NCBI GenBank assembly: GCA_004794655.1
Contig: SMMW01000551.1
Coordinates: forward strand, 434,001 to 498,000
Length of the DNA: 64,000 nt
Reading direction: 5' to 3'
DNA from: Marisa cornuarietis
Taxonomy: Eukaryota; Mollusca; Gastropoda; Architaenioglossa; Ampullariidae
Part shown: positions 1 through 33,300 of the stretch, piece by piece
Layout of the letters: each line of letters starts with the position of its first letter
Position numbering within the stretch: position 1 is the stretch's first letter
The notes under the pieces: model-generated
The model's database searches: none
The model's input: only the letters and a program-made list of their open reading frames with translations
What the model was told of the DNA's origin: nothing
Made by a program: the position numbers and the translations under genes

Positions 1-1371
1 CTACAGGGTCGTAATGCCCTTACACATCGTCTTTTTACGTTGTACAGACCTTCTGGTACCATGAATCACGCCCCGTAAAAATCAGGCACCTCATTTCTTC
101 CTTTACTCTGCACAGCTTCCATATCCTCATTTCTGTCAAATGGCGGCGTAGTTGGGCGGGTATGTTATGACATCACTGTCTACCCCCATTCACCCCTACG
201 CTGCATGTAGCACGTGTTCTTTCACATTGCAAATCCCATGGATCTACAGGTTGTCTAATCGTGAACTTTATGCTTAGCCTAAAAATAAACGGGATTTTTT
301 ACGTGTTTTTTTCTTCAAATTAAAGTTAAAAAAAAAAACCAAACAGGAAACTTTCCTTTAGAAAAGGTGCACCAGCAACAATCCAATCGTCTCCACAGCA
401 TGCATAATCAATGCCCATATCTTAATTGGTTGAAATTTAAGGACAGATCCTGGTTTGTTTTACTAAGAAATCAAGGAGCGTTGCTTGTAAGCTTAATACC
501 ATCGGTTATCCACGGGTAAATACATCCAAACTGTGTTACACAAACACTTAGTTTAGTCTGCACGCAAAATCTTCGTGACTCCCCACAGACATGTGAATGA
601 GGTGCCATTACAAATAACCCAAAGAGTAGGTTCTGCACAGGCTGGAATGAGGGAGACGAGGTCACAAATGGCTCCTGAAAAGACATAAGACACTCGGATC
701 TCCTTTCTACTTCCCGCTTGACTACAAACGTCCCGGTCACGGACACAACATTGCCAGCTCTTGCCTAGAAAACAGTATGCATATATATATATATAGGCTG
801 TAGATCGCAGGTCACTAGGCTGGAGAGGGAGACTGGTGAACGAGATCTCAAAGTATGATCTTTGATTACCTGGGATAATACTGTAACTTTTATACAGGTA
901 GCTATCTAATTTACATAAAAATAAGGAAAATAGACGTAATATCTGCTAAAATATGTTAAGTGCTTTAGGTGTACTAACAGCTATCGGGATGTGAAAAAAA
1001 TACATTGCAAATCAAAAATTAACCTCGACCATTATTATTCTAATGATTGTGTGTTCTGTAAGCGCCTTCAGTTTGGGAGATGCTGGAAAAAGGCGCTGTA
1101 CAAATGTGCTATTTATTATTTATTATTATTATTATCAAGGCAATCTGGCACAGAACACAGAAGTCCCACTGCATCGACGGACGGCCTGGAAATGCGATTA
1201 AATGGCAGTGTGTAGCCAGATTTAATAAATCCCTACTCACCAGCACGTGGTTTATTTACAATTCAACAGACATGTTCACTACATCATCATACTAAAACTT
1301 CTAACTGGTACAAGAACAGTTCGAGTTTCTCATTCTCTTTGAATTGCCGGTTTTATTTCCTTTGTCTTCAG
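1..1371. other. Intron sequence upstream of the first visible gene 1 exon
   Basis: No coding exon was recognised on either strand. The stretch holds an (AT)n run at 779-795 and an (ATT)-rich spot near 1110-1135. It is presumed to be intronic because gene 1 enters its second amino-terminal-domain exon at 1372 in mid codon. Confidence 0.6.
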
Positions 1372-22765
<21,394 letters not shown>

Positions 22766-23219
22766 GCACTCACACCAGAACACAGTGGTGTGAGCACACC
22801 AGTGGTACAGGTATGGTGGTTCCGATGCTCTCTCCGACCTGAATGAAATACAACACCTGTGCATATTCCCCTAATGGGCTGGGGAAGAGACAAAACTGAT
22901 CCAGGCAATTTTTGACTAAAAGGAAAAGACGTTTCATACTAAAGGAAAGTTATCACGCGTGTGACTGACAGGAAACTGATTAGACTCTGGTCACGCATCA
23001 AGGGAGAGGATGAAGAGTTTTTTCCCTTTTTTTCTCCCTTAGTAAGCACGATATATGCAAAGTCTTTCCATTTTTCATGCACATGATTGTCACAGCACTT
23101 TTCCCAGGCTGCACTTTGATGCATTTTGGCACGCAAAACCACTCGGTGTATTGCTCATGAAATACGTGATGACATGAACTGTTCATAAGTAGCTTAACCT
23201 AACATTTCCCCCCTTCCCC

Positions 23220-23225
23220 AATAAA
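23220..23225 (+). terminator. Possible polyadenylation signals of gene 1
   Basis: AATAAA at 23220 is the first canonical signal after the gene 1 stop (22765). Others are at 24000-24005 and 24864-24869. The last is followed by a GT-rich stretch (CTGTTGAGGCTGTC), which is the best downstream element of the three. Which one is used cannot be told from sequence alone. Confidence 0.35.
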
Positions 23226-23439
23226 ACAAAAGAAACACAAACAAAACAGGTCGGGTCATGCTTACGTTGCAGACAGCACTCTTTGGGAGGCGGGCGTCTG
23301 TCACGACCGCATCTAGGACCAGTCCACGTGACAAACAAGAACCACAAACATGTAGATTTATTACAGACACACATGTGTAGAAAACGTCGGACAAATAGTA
23401 CAGACGTGTATAGGTTAACCACATTGACACAGAGACATT

Positions 23440-23600
23440 TCTACAAAACTGTGACACATAGACATATATAGGTCTAGAGAACGCGGATATATATCTGTAG
23501 GTCTAGAGAATTGGGACAGAGACATATATAAGTCTACAAAGCTTTGACACAGACATATATAGGTATACAGAACTGTGAAACGGTGTGTAGGTTACATAAC
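23440..23600 (+). repeat. Degenerate tandem repeat, about 45-bp period
   Basis: Four diverged units contain GACATATATAGGTCTA or close variants separated by GAGAA..GG or CTTTGACA stretches. It lies downstream of gene 1. Confidence 0.7.
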
Positions 23601-24863
23601 TGAGACAGGTCTACAAAATTCTGAAACAAACTACAAATGTACAGAGACATATACTGTGGACCTGTAGGGTGTTTCACTGCACAAACGCTTCATATGTTGT
23701 TCTACAAGCCTCGCGCCACTGGGTTAGAGTTAAAGATTATTGCTCGACTTAATGCGTCAGTCACATCCTTTGTCACCTTCTCCAATATCTGTGTTCTTCC
23801 CGTGTTTTCTTATGAGTGTTGAGTGGATCTGCCAGCAAATCGAGTGAGAAATCTGCCATGAGTCAATCCTTTACTCTGTATTTAGAAGTTGCAAAGTACA
23901 AATTAATGCGTCAGCAGCACGAGGTTATATTTAATTTCTATAATAATTGTGCATATAGTTCCATTGCTGTGACATTTGTACAGTTTAGACAAAACACCAA
24001 ATAAATCACGATTTTTCATCATTCATCATGTCATTTCATTCTTCATTGTTATACGACTCTCACCATAACTATTTTTCTTGACTGTGGGATAACAGGCTTC
24101 CAACATGTTTACTATCAGTATGAATAAATATTATTATTAAGTGGCACATGTTTGTGTTATACGAGTTCTACCCACTGTTTTGTTTTGTCTTTGACTTCTC
24201 TAATTAAATTAAAAATCAACTCGTTTATTCCAGTAGCTTGAAATTCCTGTGTCTGTCATAAATTTTTTCTTCGATCATTCGTCTGCGAAGTTGTTATTGT
24301 CTCCGTATTGTCCAAGCAAAGGAAAGGTAAGTTCCAAATAAAAGTCGCCGATTGAGTAATTTGGCAAAAAACAAGACAAAAGCTGATTGTTACTTCTTGT
24401 CAACATCGTCGGTCTTGGGGACTTATCTCTCTTTCATTGCACATTTCTGTCCCCGGGTCATGTCTAAGTACCTCGTGTCTATCTATGCACCTCGTGTTTA
24501 CGTACCTCGTGCTAAGCTGGAGAGAGCATCAGACCATTAGTTGCCTGAGCTGGCGGCGGTCAGTGCAAGTCGGTCGTCGTATCGTCTCTCTCAGGCTCGT
24601 GGCACGCGCAGCACGTGCAAGCCGCTGTGTTACACATGGTGTATTAGCCGTCAGATCGATAGACAAAGTCAGGATGGAGGAGGACGTGCGCATCTCTCAG
24701 CGCTACAAAGAAACCAGTCGCTCCATCCTTCCTCCCTCGTCAACTCAGGGATCGTGTTGGCAAAGCACATGATTCTGTGTTTCAGGTGTCTCAGCGAGGT
24801 TAGAGGGTCTATCACTTTGCCAAACAGAAAGACAAGGTCTGTCTGCTGTCCCTGCATTAAAAC

Positions 24864-24869
24864 AATAAA
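24864..24869 (+). terminator. Well-formed polyadenylation signal, owner uncertain
   Basis: AATAAA is followed by a G/T-rich region within 30 nt. The 320 nt before it are more GC-rich than their surroundings but carry no ATG-initiated ORF that I can recognise. It may be the distal end of gene 1's 3' UTR (2.1 kb) or belong to an unrecognised transcript. Confidence 0.35.
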
Positions 24870-26094
24870 CTGTTGAGGCTGTCACTGTCTTGTCTCCATT
24901 CCCTTGTCCTTATGTATCTCTCGCTCACTCCGATTAGAATAATTTTTTTATATCCAGTTTCGCAGACAATTGTTTAGAACTGTGAGCGTGTTCTAACTGA
25001 TCGGTTTTTATTAGCGTTTAGTGTTTTGTAAAAGCCAAACTACAGTACTTTATTGGCACGGTACACGTTTGCACTTTTATGAGAATAGCTAATAGCGCAT
25101 TAATCAACATGCCAAGCATCATACTATCTAATAAAAATAAAAAAAGAGAAACGAAAAATAAAAATAGACCGAAAATAATAATAGAAATAACAAATCCAGT
25201 TTTGCTGTTGTAAACACAATTGCTTGCTTTACAAAATATTTCGCTTTTAATTCATTCTTGATGCGTTCCCTCAGCATCCTTTTCATTCCGCGAATAGAAA
25301 AACGGTGATTCTTACCTCGGATCTTCTCTTCTTCGTACAATGGATACCATATTATTTATTTTCGAGTGATGTCTTTATTGCACAGCACTATCATTGACCT
25401 GAAGTTCCCAAGTTCAGCAAAGTTGATGCTCAGGCCAACTGAGACTGATTCAGTGCGCGGAAAAATGATGACCTCCTGTAACCTGAATAGAGAAGTATTG
25501 TTGCAAAGTATGTCATAATGCTTACGGAATGTGTCGCGAAGTGTGTCCTTTTCCCACTCAGGCTAGCTCTGTCACTACTGTCATCTACCGCGAAAAGCAT
25601 ATATTTTCCTCTAGGTCCGTCTCTACTGTCATCTACTGTAAAACAGACTCCCATTGTCCCTTCTTATATCTCTGTTTTGTACTCTTTTATGAAGCGCCGC
25701 TCAGTAAAGGGGTGCACTTTATATTTGTTTATTATTATATTCACTTTTATTATGGTTGTTATTGTTGAAGAACAGGTAAAGTCCTTTTCCTCCAGCTCCA
25801 CCACCACTGTCATTTACTGCATAAGAGAATGACTCTCTCTTCCTATACTGCTTAAAACAACGGAAAGACCAGTTGTATAGTCAATCACTGTTTCCTGCAA
25901 ATAAACACACAGACTATCACATTGAATCAAAGCATTTCTTTATTTGTTAAATGAAGCATTATCAGCGTAAACAAATAACAATTAGAGTGTGAGTTTGAAT
26001 TGATATACCCCATGTTTTCAAAATTCAGAAAAGTTATATCAGAGAACCAGAAAGTTAAAATCGTGTGTATCCACCATTGCCCTGAATGCAGACA

Positions 26095-26378
26095 TCAGTG
26101 CGGTCTGGTGCTGTCGTCCTGAAGAACAGCGACTTGTCCAAGAGCCTGCAGTGCTGGCGGTACCAGAGGCTGTAAAATGTTATCTCGATATGCCACGTCT
26201 GTCAGGTTGCCTTCCACCAGGCAGAGGGGAGTTCTGTAGGCCGTCCACATCCCACCCCACACCACCATAGTGATCACACTCCACCACAGTGGTAATGCTC
26301 TCCCTGTCGTCTCCAGACTCGGTTTTGACTATCATGGACGGCCATGGCAAAACGAGATTCAGCACTAAAGAAGACTGA
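26095..26378 (-). pseudogene. Tc1/mariner-type transposase fragment
   Basis: Read on the minus strand, bases 26378 to about 26285 give VFFSAESRFAMAVHDSQNRV and WRRQGEHYHCGGV. After a stop and a frame change, bases 26277 to 26095 give MITMVVWGGMWTAYRTPL and GNLTDVAYRDNIL..QDDSTRPH. This is the catalytic core of a Tc1-like DDE transposase (VLFSDESRF, VWGGI, QDNARPH in the family). The first catalytic Asp is Ala here, the frame is broken, and the sequence after RPH with the third acidic residue is absent. It is a dead remnant. Confidence 0.85.
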
Positions 26379-26507
26379 CCCACTGACGTCGCGTTTGTAC
26401 ACAGGGACTCGTAATTAACATAAAGTTTCAGGAGTCCCACTGACCGCAGCTTCCAAATGTAGACATACCCAAGTACAATCCTGACGCGGTAGCAGTAATA
26501 AGTAAAA

Positions 26508-26700
26508 GTAAAGTAAAGGTCATCCCCTAACCTTCTCAGGTCGTTGGGGGAGGGGGATGTGTTAGAGACCTCACTTTTCTCGGGGCCAGCTTTACGTGCC
26601 CATTTCCTCTCCCTTGTTGCCTTTCCTTTCCCAACCCTCGATGGAGTCAGGTACCCACCCACCCCCAGCTGGTGGAAATTTGCTGCGCTAGCAGTAGTAC
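26508..26700 (+). repeat. Dispersed repeat family A, copy 2
   Basis: This matches 13316-13520 in the same orientation (AAAGGTCATCCCCTAACC, GTCGTTGGGG, GGAGTCAGGTACC, TTTGCTGCGC). It lies directly beside the transposase remnant. Confidence 0.55.
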
Positions 26701-27660
26701 TGATTCAACATCCACTTCTGTCAACATAGCCAAGTATGATCCTGACGCGACAACAGAAGTACTTATTCGACATCCACTCCTGTCCGAAGCTCTCCACCTC
26801 AAGAAGCGTTGTAGGAGCATGTCTTGCTCGCTTGGTGTTTAGAGATTTACGTGATTTTCGTTACAGAAACATAGTCACAAAAATATCTGTCACAAGGGAC
26901 TCGCTAAGCTGCTGCAATTCGTCTGCAGAAGCAAACAAGTACCTTAGCAACAGCTTATAGGACACAGCAGTGATGCCTGGTCAGGTACAGACAAGCAGCG
27001 ACAGTTTCATTCATTTCTCTCTGTGTTACGCCGAAAGAGAGAGAGAGAAAAAAAAAACAACCTTCAGATTCCGACACATGACATTATAAGCCATATCAAC
27101 CAATCACAGCACACCAGATTACATCATACCACACCTCAGAATGCCACGGTACACCTCTCAACATCACACACCACCTTAGCACGATAGTACACACCACTTC
27201 CAAAGACACCACAACACATTACAAATGTACACCACTGTCAGTCCACACTACTAGCACACTACTAACACAGTTTTCTAGGCAGTTGACAAGGTGCAATGAT
27301 GATGATGGGCGGACAAAGATTGTTGAAAAAAATGGTTTCCTTGCTCTCCGGTCCACAGCTATGGCCCGAGGCATGTGAATCCAGAAACAGTCTTCTGGAA
27401 GCATCACTCTGATGAACAGATTGTTTGTTATAGCTATTTTTCAGACGTTTCTGCATAAACAACAGAAGGGAAACATCCTTTGTGATTTTTTGTCTTATAA
27501 AGCATCTAAAACATCGAGTTGCAAATTGGTTGATTGATTGTCTTTCTACAAACCAACCGAACGAATAACTTTCAGTGAACTAGTACCCATCTTAGGGCGA
27601 CTCTTAGTTTGGACTAATAGTTCCCTGAACTAAGCATTTAAGGACTAGAGGAGTTTTTCC

Positions 27661-27755
27661 TTCTGATTGGGTAAAGCTCAGAGCAAGATACTATCTCTAC
27701 ATATCTGAATGAACACCACATTCGTTCTCGAGATGCACGCCTTCAATTATCCCCA
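27661..27755 (+). repeat. Dispersed repeat family B, copy 2
   Basis: GATTGGGTAAAGCTCAGAGC, TGAATGAACACCAC and TTCGTTCTCGAGATGCAC match 14031-14125. The preceding GGACTAG..TTTTTCCTTC also matches the copy near 31330. Confidence 0.55.
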
Positions 27756-28159
27756 TGCACATAAAAGAAAATAGTCAACAAGACAGATTTCGGGACAGTG
27801 AGAGCGCAGAAACTGTATATTAATTAGGCATATTATAACTTCAAATGTGCATTCTTCCTGTGCCTGGTAGTGTTTCGGAAGAGGGGTTCTGACCCAAACT
27901 AGAGGACATTGCATCTTGCAAGCTTTACCAAATGATTACAAAACCTTTCTGCACCCCACTACAACTTTGATGAAGTTGTAAGAAAATGAAAGGACCGACA
28001 CTTCTTAATTTCTCAAATGAGGAAAACTTGCACTAATACTATGAAACAAGTAACATTTCTATCCATAAACATTCAGTCATCACCACCCCGTAAATCGTAA
28101 ACCCAGCGGTAGCGACAGCCTGTTGTGTGTCCGTCACCACACCTAGACGACAATTATTT

Positions 28160-28705
28160 CAGTGACATATACATTAGGACTAAACTCATTCAGCAACGGA
28201 TACAATAGGACTATACTCATTATTTAGCGACAGATACAATATGACTATATTCATCATTTAGCGACATATACAATATGACTATACTCATCATTCAGCGACA
28301 AATACAATATGACTATACTCATCATTTAGCGACAGATACAATATGACTATACTCATCATTTAGCGACAGATACAATATGACTATACTCATCATTTAGCGA
28401 CATATACAATGTGACTATATTCATCATTTAGCGACAGATACAGTATGACTATACTCATCATTTAGCGACAGATATAGTATGACTATATTCATCATTTAGC
28501 GACAGATACAATCTGACTACACTGATCATTTAGTGACAGATACAATATGACTATACTCATCATTTAGCGACAGATACAATCTGACTACACTGATCATTTA
28601 GCGACAGATACAATAGGACTATACTCATCATTTAGCGACAGATACAATAGGACTATACTCATCACTCAGCAAAAGATACAGGAGGACTATACTCATCATT
28701 CATAC
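28160..28705 (+). repeat. 34-bp minisatellite (GACTATACTCATCATTTAGC)
   Basis: About 15 units of 34 bp (GACTATACTCATCATTTAGC followed by GACAGATACAATAT) have scattered substitutions and more diverged copies at both edges. It lies about 0.9 kb upstream of the gene 2 promoter. Confidence 0.96.
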
Positions 28706-29508
28706 TCGCTCGCCAGACCAAACAAAGACAAGGTGCACTTGTAGGAGCAGCACTGAAGATCATCACTTTACACAATTGCCCTGTGGCTTACAACTCCCCG
28801 AGCCATTACAAACAAATGTTCTGCCGCTGGCTAAGGAGAGGACGGCAGTAAATGAAAGCCTTTGACCCTGTGACCTCCTAAGCCTCCCCTGGTACTGTAC
28901 AATGCTGTCATCAAATATTGCCTTTGTTTTTAATCGCCACAAGTTGTTTACAAATGCGCCCAGCAGATTGTAGCCTACGTCGCTGAAAGCGAGAATTTTA
29001 AGTGGATGTCGTGGACGTGGATCAATAGAATTATGTCGACCGTGTTGGCACTTGACCCAGTCGCAGTTATTTCTCTCCCTTCTCTTTCGCTTTTACGGGT
29101 GCAAGTCTGCATAGATAAATGTGTGAATGTTCAAATTAATGTGTATATATGATTATATTCGTGTGCACGAACGAAAGAATGTGTCCAAAATTTCGCTTTC
29201 CTTGCTTTCGTTTTTTTCTTTTATTATTTTCTTATTTCTAAATATCCTTCTTTCTGTTTTTATTCTCTGGCTTAAGTATATCTTTAGAAAAAAAGAAAAG
29301 AAAAACACATCTCCAGGAATGTTTTAAATAGAGTACACACTTGTCATGTAAGTAATCAAGTTGGTAGGTGTTTTTCTTCCCTAAGATACACACTTTTCCT
29401 GTAAGATCTACATCTTTTCACATTCTCAAGATTTTCAACCGTGATTTTCTAACCACTCATGGCACTACCATTGCTAACCATAACACCAACACAACAACAG
29501 TACAACTG

Positions 29509-29516
29509 TGACGTCA
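29509..29516. promoter_or_regulatory. Perfect palindromic cAMP response element upstream of gene 2
   Basis: TGACGTCA is the full CRE consensus bound by CREB/ATF factors. It lies 38 bp upstream of the TATA-like box and about 75-80 bp upstream of the expected start site, a typical functional spacing. Confidence 0.6.
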
Positions 29517-29554
29517 TCGCTCAGTTGTACGCAGTCTTCTCCAAGCACCCTTAA

Positions 29555-29564
29555 TATATATAAG
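29555..29564 (+). promoter_or_regulatory. TATA box of gene 2
   Basis: TATATATAAG is a good TATA box. Transcription would begin near 29585, within CAGCCAGTCTCCC. A CpG- and GC-rich stretch follows (about 29690-30360), consistent with a 5' exon. The start site itself is inferred. Confidence 0.5.
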
Positions 29565-29718
29565 CCTCTTCCAGACGACAGCCAGTCTCCCTTGTGTCTG
29601 CCTCCACCACGTGAAATTTAAAGAAAACCCGAGAATCACAAAATCCGTATCCCTCTCTAAATCTTGCACGCGATCGGGGTTCTCCGAAAGCTCAGCTGAT
29701 GTGCTCAGGCATCAATCG

Positions 29719-30039
29719 ATGACGCCGGAGCGAGGAAGGAATGCATTGCCATGCTCGCCGCGTGGTTTACTGGGGGGGAAAAGCGAGAAGGACACAGTCA
29801 AGTCACTTGCCCGTCTTCCGGTGATACAGACCTTCTACGGAAAGATTACTTCTTTAAAAGGAAAGGGGAGACAGACAGAGAGGAGAGGAAGAAAAGGAGA
29901 GCAACGCATGCGCGCTGCTGTCGTGGTCTTGTATCTGGTGCTGCCACACTCGCATACGTTGCCTTGGACAACATGTGAAGAAGAAACCACTTTAGACATG
30001 GCGGCGTGGCCAGCAGTAAATCGGTACGTCACCTCGTAG
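29719..30039 (+). other. 106-codon upstream ORF in the gene 2 5' leader
   Basis: ATG at 29719 opens a frame ending at TAG 30037-30039, within the inferred 5' UTR and not overlapping the receptor start. Its product is basic and low in complexity (GKGRQTERRGRKGEQRMR) with no recognised domain. A shorter uORF starts at 29699 and runs 7 codons. It may be regulatory, or the region may be spliced. No function is claimed. Confidence 0.35.
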
Positions 30040-30252
30040 AACGGATGCGACTCTCGCGGCGCTAGTTTTTGTGTCAACACTGTAGGCTCGGTGTCGACAC
30101 TTGCTAGGATCGTCGCTCCTGTGTCCAAGAAGCTGAGTGGTGGCTGGAGTGTCGGTCAACAAGCCTGACGCTACCATCGCGGGCTCGACTGTGTTGTGTC
30201 CGTATGATGCATGATTTGGCATGTACACTACCTCGCTCTCGCCCCCCTCGCC

Positions 30253-30376
30253 ATGATGTGCTACAAGAGACTCTGCACCATCGTCTCCAGCTGCAACTTC
30301 TCCATCATCGTCATCATTTCCCTTCTCTTAGCCAAGCACTTTCTCACAGCTCGTGCGCTGGATGAAGTCAAAATTG
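30253..30376 (+). CDS. Gene 2 exon 1: start codon and signal peptide
   Basis: The chosen start ATG 30253 gives MMCYKRLCTIVSS, a hydrophobic core FSIIVIISLLLA and the likely cleavage site ..TARA/LDEVKIG. An in-frame ATG at 30211 would add 14 residues before a good signal peptide and is less likely, though possible. The donor gtgagt follows 30376, leaving one base (G) of the split Gly codon. A GT-rich tract begins about 20 nt into the intron. Confidence 0.85.
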
Positions 30377-33300
30377 GTGAGTCGTTGCTGCGGGGGTGTG
30401 TGTGCGTGTGTGAGAGAGACAGTGTGTTTGAGAGTGTGTGTGTGTGTGTATGTGTGTGTGTGTGTGTGTGTTGTCCACTGTCATCAAAGTATTTTTCCTG
30501 TATTGCTGAGAACGTTTATTAATATTTAAGAGATAAGTTTGATAACAAAGAAAGAAATGTTCCCTTTTATCCTTCGCTCCCTCCTTCCCTTCAGATTGCG
30601 AACGTAGCTACGTGCGTGTGCCTGTGAATTGCGTTAATGTCTGTGTGTGTGTGTGTGTGTGTGTTTGCTGGTTGTGTAATCTGGTGTGTTTGGGTGTGTG
30701 TTTTTTGGTGGTGTAGTGAGTTCTTCTGTGTTTGTTGATAGTGTTCTTTGATGTGTTTGTATGTAGGTGTGTATGTGTTGTGTAAGTATTACGTCTATGT
30801 TTTTCTATATGTATGCTTGTGTGCGCGTGAGCATCCATACGTGCGTGTGTGCTGTGTAATGGGGACGTGATACAAATGGGGACTGGTGCAGAAAAAGCTT
30901 AAGATGACGATGACGATAAAGTTGATTATGATGATTCAATATTCTGTCATTGTTTTCTGAAATAAAAAATATGTGTAACGATAAAGATTACTCGCTAAAA
31001 AAAATATAATTTTTTATTCATATTACTATTTTACCTCTCGATATCGGGCAAGTGAAACATAAATACTAAAAGAATAATTCTCACCACGGGCAGGAAAGTT
31101 TACAACATTAAGGAATTAATATTTTGTCTTACAAACTTAATGCAGTGGAAATACTAGGAACTCGTGACACCCTACTGTATGATATTGTGCATGTCCCTCT
31201 ATGGTATGAGACTCGTTTCACTTTTTTGGCAGAAAAAAATTGCAGGCATTACTTACCATTCCCATCAATAATCTAACTACACTTAGCGTTATGTTTCCAC
31301 TAATGTTAGTAACAGAAGTCTGTCAATGCAAGACTAGTTAGGTACAGTGTTCCTTCATGATTAGATAAAGCTAAGTGCAGGACACACTTCTACAAACATA
31401 CCAGCGCACAAAAATGGGTCAAAATTATGAGGTCACCTTTAAACACAGACACGTGTAATAAACATATAGTGCCAGACACATGTAGTAAGTATATAGTGCC
31501 TAACACGTGTAATAAGCATGTAGTGTCAGACACACCTAGTAAGTATATAGTGCCTGACACGTGTGATAAACATATAGTGCCAGACACATGTAGTAAGCGT
31601 ATAGTTTAAGACATGTGTAATAAGCATGTAATGCCAGACACATGTAGTCAACATGTAGTGTCAGACGTGTACTAAGCATATAGTGCAAGGCACATGTAGT
31701 AAGCATATAGTGCCTGGCACGTGTAACAAATATAATAGTGTCTGACACATGTAGTAAGCATGTAGTGCCTGGCACGTGTAATAAGCATGTAGTGTCAGAC
31801 ACGTGTAATAAATATATAGTGCCAGACACATGTAAAAGGGTAGTTTTCTCTTGAGACTGAAAGTCTCCCGTCACCCTATTTCACTCAGTGTCTGTCTGGC
31901 GACTTAAGAGACTGATCTGTTCTACACATACGCCAACAGACGATCGTTTTGTCGACTCGGCCAGTCTGTCTAAAGTACAGTAAGCATATAAGTAATATCT
32001 AAAGTAAAAGTCTACCACATCTTCTAATTCTAACCCACACGCCAAAGCTATCTTAATTATTGATGTCAAGCTAACACAATAAAACAACGAAAAAAACATA
32101 CAGACTGACATGACATGTTCTACAAAAATTTAAAAACAAACAAAGTATATAAACCCCCCAAAAAAAATCTAAGCCTGCAACGTCCTTCTGAAGACCACTG
32201 GTTTTTTTCCCGACCACCGTGTCCCAAGTTAAGCTACTGGAATTACTGCATTTTCACTGGCCATTCAAGTTATAAGACAACGTACGCATGCAGGAGTCAG
32301 TACAAATTAAAAAAACTCACATTTGTCCGTCTGTGTTACTATGTGAAATATGTGCAGTTGTGTGCTGGCATAGTCTCGCACGTGAACATGTGTAACGTGT
32401 GCGCGTGTCGGCGCGTGCATGTCGTTACGTGTGTGTGTGTGTGTGTGCGCGCGCGTGGGGGTGATGGTGGTGGGTGAGTGGTGGAGGCTGATGCGAAGAG
32501 TAAATGACATTAGGCAGCAAAATATAATATTTCAGTGCCACTTCCGACAGAAACTAACTGATATTAGAGAAGCATCTCTCAAAAGGTCAGCCCCAAACAA
32601 TCGATAAGTTCTCAGTATATTGGCAATTTGTATTCTGGGCACTGTGAAGAGAAAATATTACGTTCGTGTTAAATAGTACTTATTCAGTAAATCTTGGGTC
32701 GCCTATGTTCAGGACGAAGACGGAGGCTTACTGTTTAAGAATGAAGGAAGCGGGAGATTTTCCGACATTACTTTTCTGTCCTGTACGTGACAGCCATGTC
32801 GCTGATGTCCTGATTTGGTCGTCGCTCGCTTTGTTTCTCGGGTGAATTACTTGCGCCAGATCCCACCCTGTGTGTGGACACTACAGGCAATCACATCTGG
32901 ATTAGAGACTTGGCTGCTTCTTAAGTACTCTTTAGAAAAGGCCGCTTTACCACCTGCTCAGAGATTCTTTCGTTTATTAATTACTGGGGCTTTGTTGCCA
33001 CTATGTACTGCTTTATTGCTTTAAAAAAATAGTTTGTCACTGATGGCGACAACATGGTTTGAAAACCATATAAATTCTGATATTTTGTATTTGTTTTTCC
33101 AACTCACAGATGACAATCTTTGTTGCTGGAGATACTGCTGGTCTACTACAAAATTTGCCTAGTTTCTTTTGATCGTTCTCATTCTTTTAAAGAATATTAA
33201 ACTATACTCGTAAAATTATAATTTTAATAAAATATCAATCATTTCTACAGAAAGAAGCTTAGTATTATTGTCCTATCTTTAAAAAAATACAAAGATTTGA

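Larger units (their letters stand above)
22766..29500. other. 3' UTR and intergenic region between the two receptor genes
   Basis: No protein-coding gene was recognised. In order it holds: possible poly-A signals; a degenerate repeat with GACATATATAGGTCTA motifs (23440-23600); three imperfect CTACTGTCATCTAC repeats (25570-25830); a Tc1 transposase remnant; dispersed repeats; a 34-bp minisatellite; and the upstream flank of gene 2. Confidence 0.6.

Noticed and set aside
28160..28705. Regular repeats that superficially resemble a CRISPR array
   Set aside because: Units are directly adjacent with no unique spacers, and the genome is eukaryotic.
31536..31874. 112-residue minus-strand ORF made of a repeated LLHVSGTIY-like unit
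   Set aside because: It is the shadow of a 27-bp minisatellite whose period is divisible by three. The flanks carry no coding signal.
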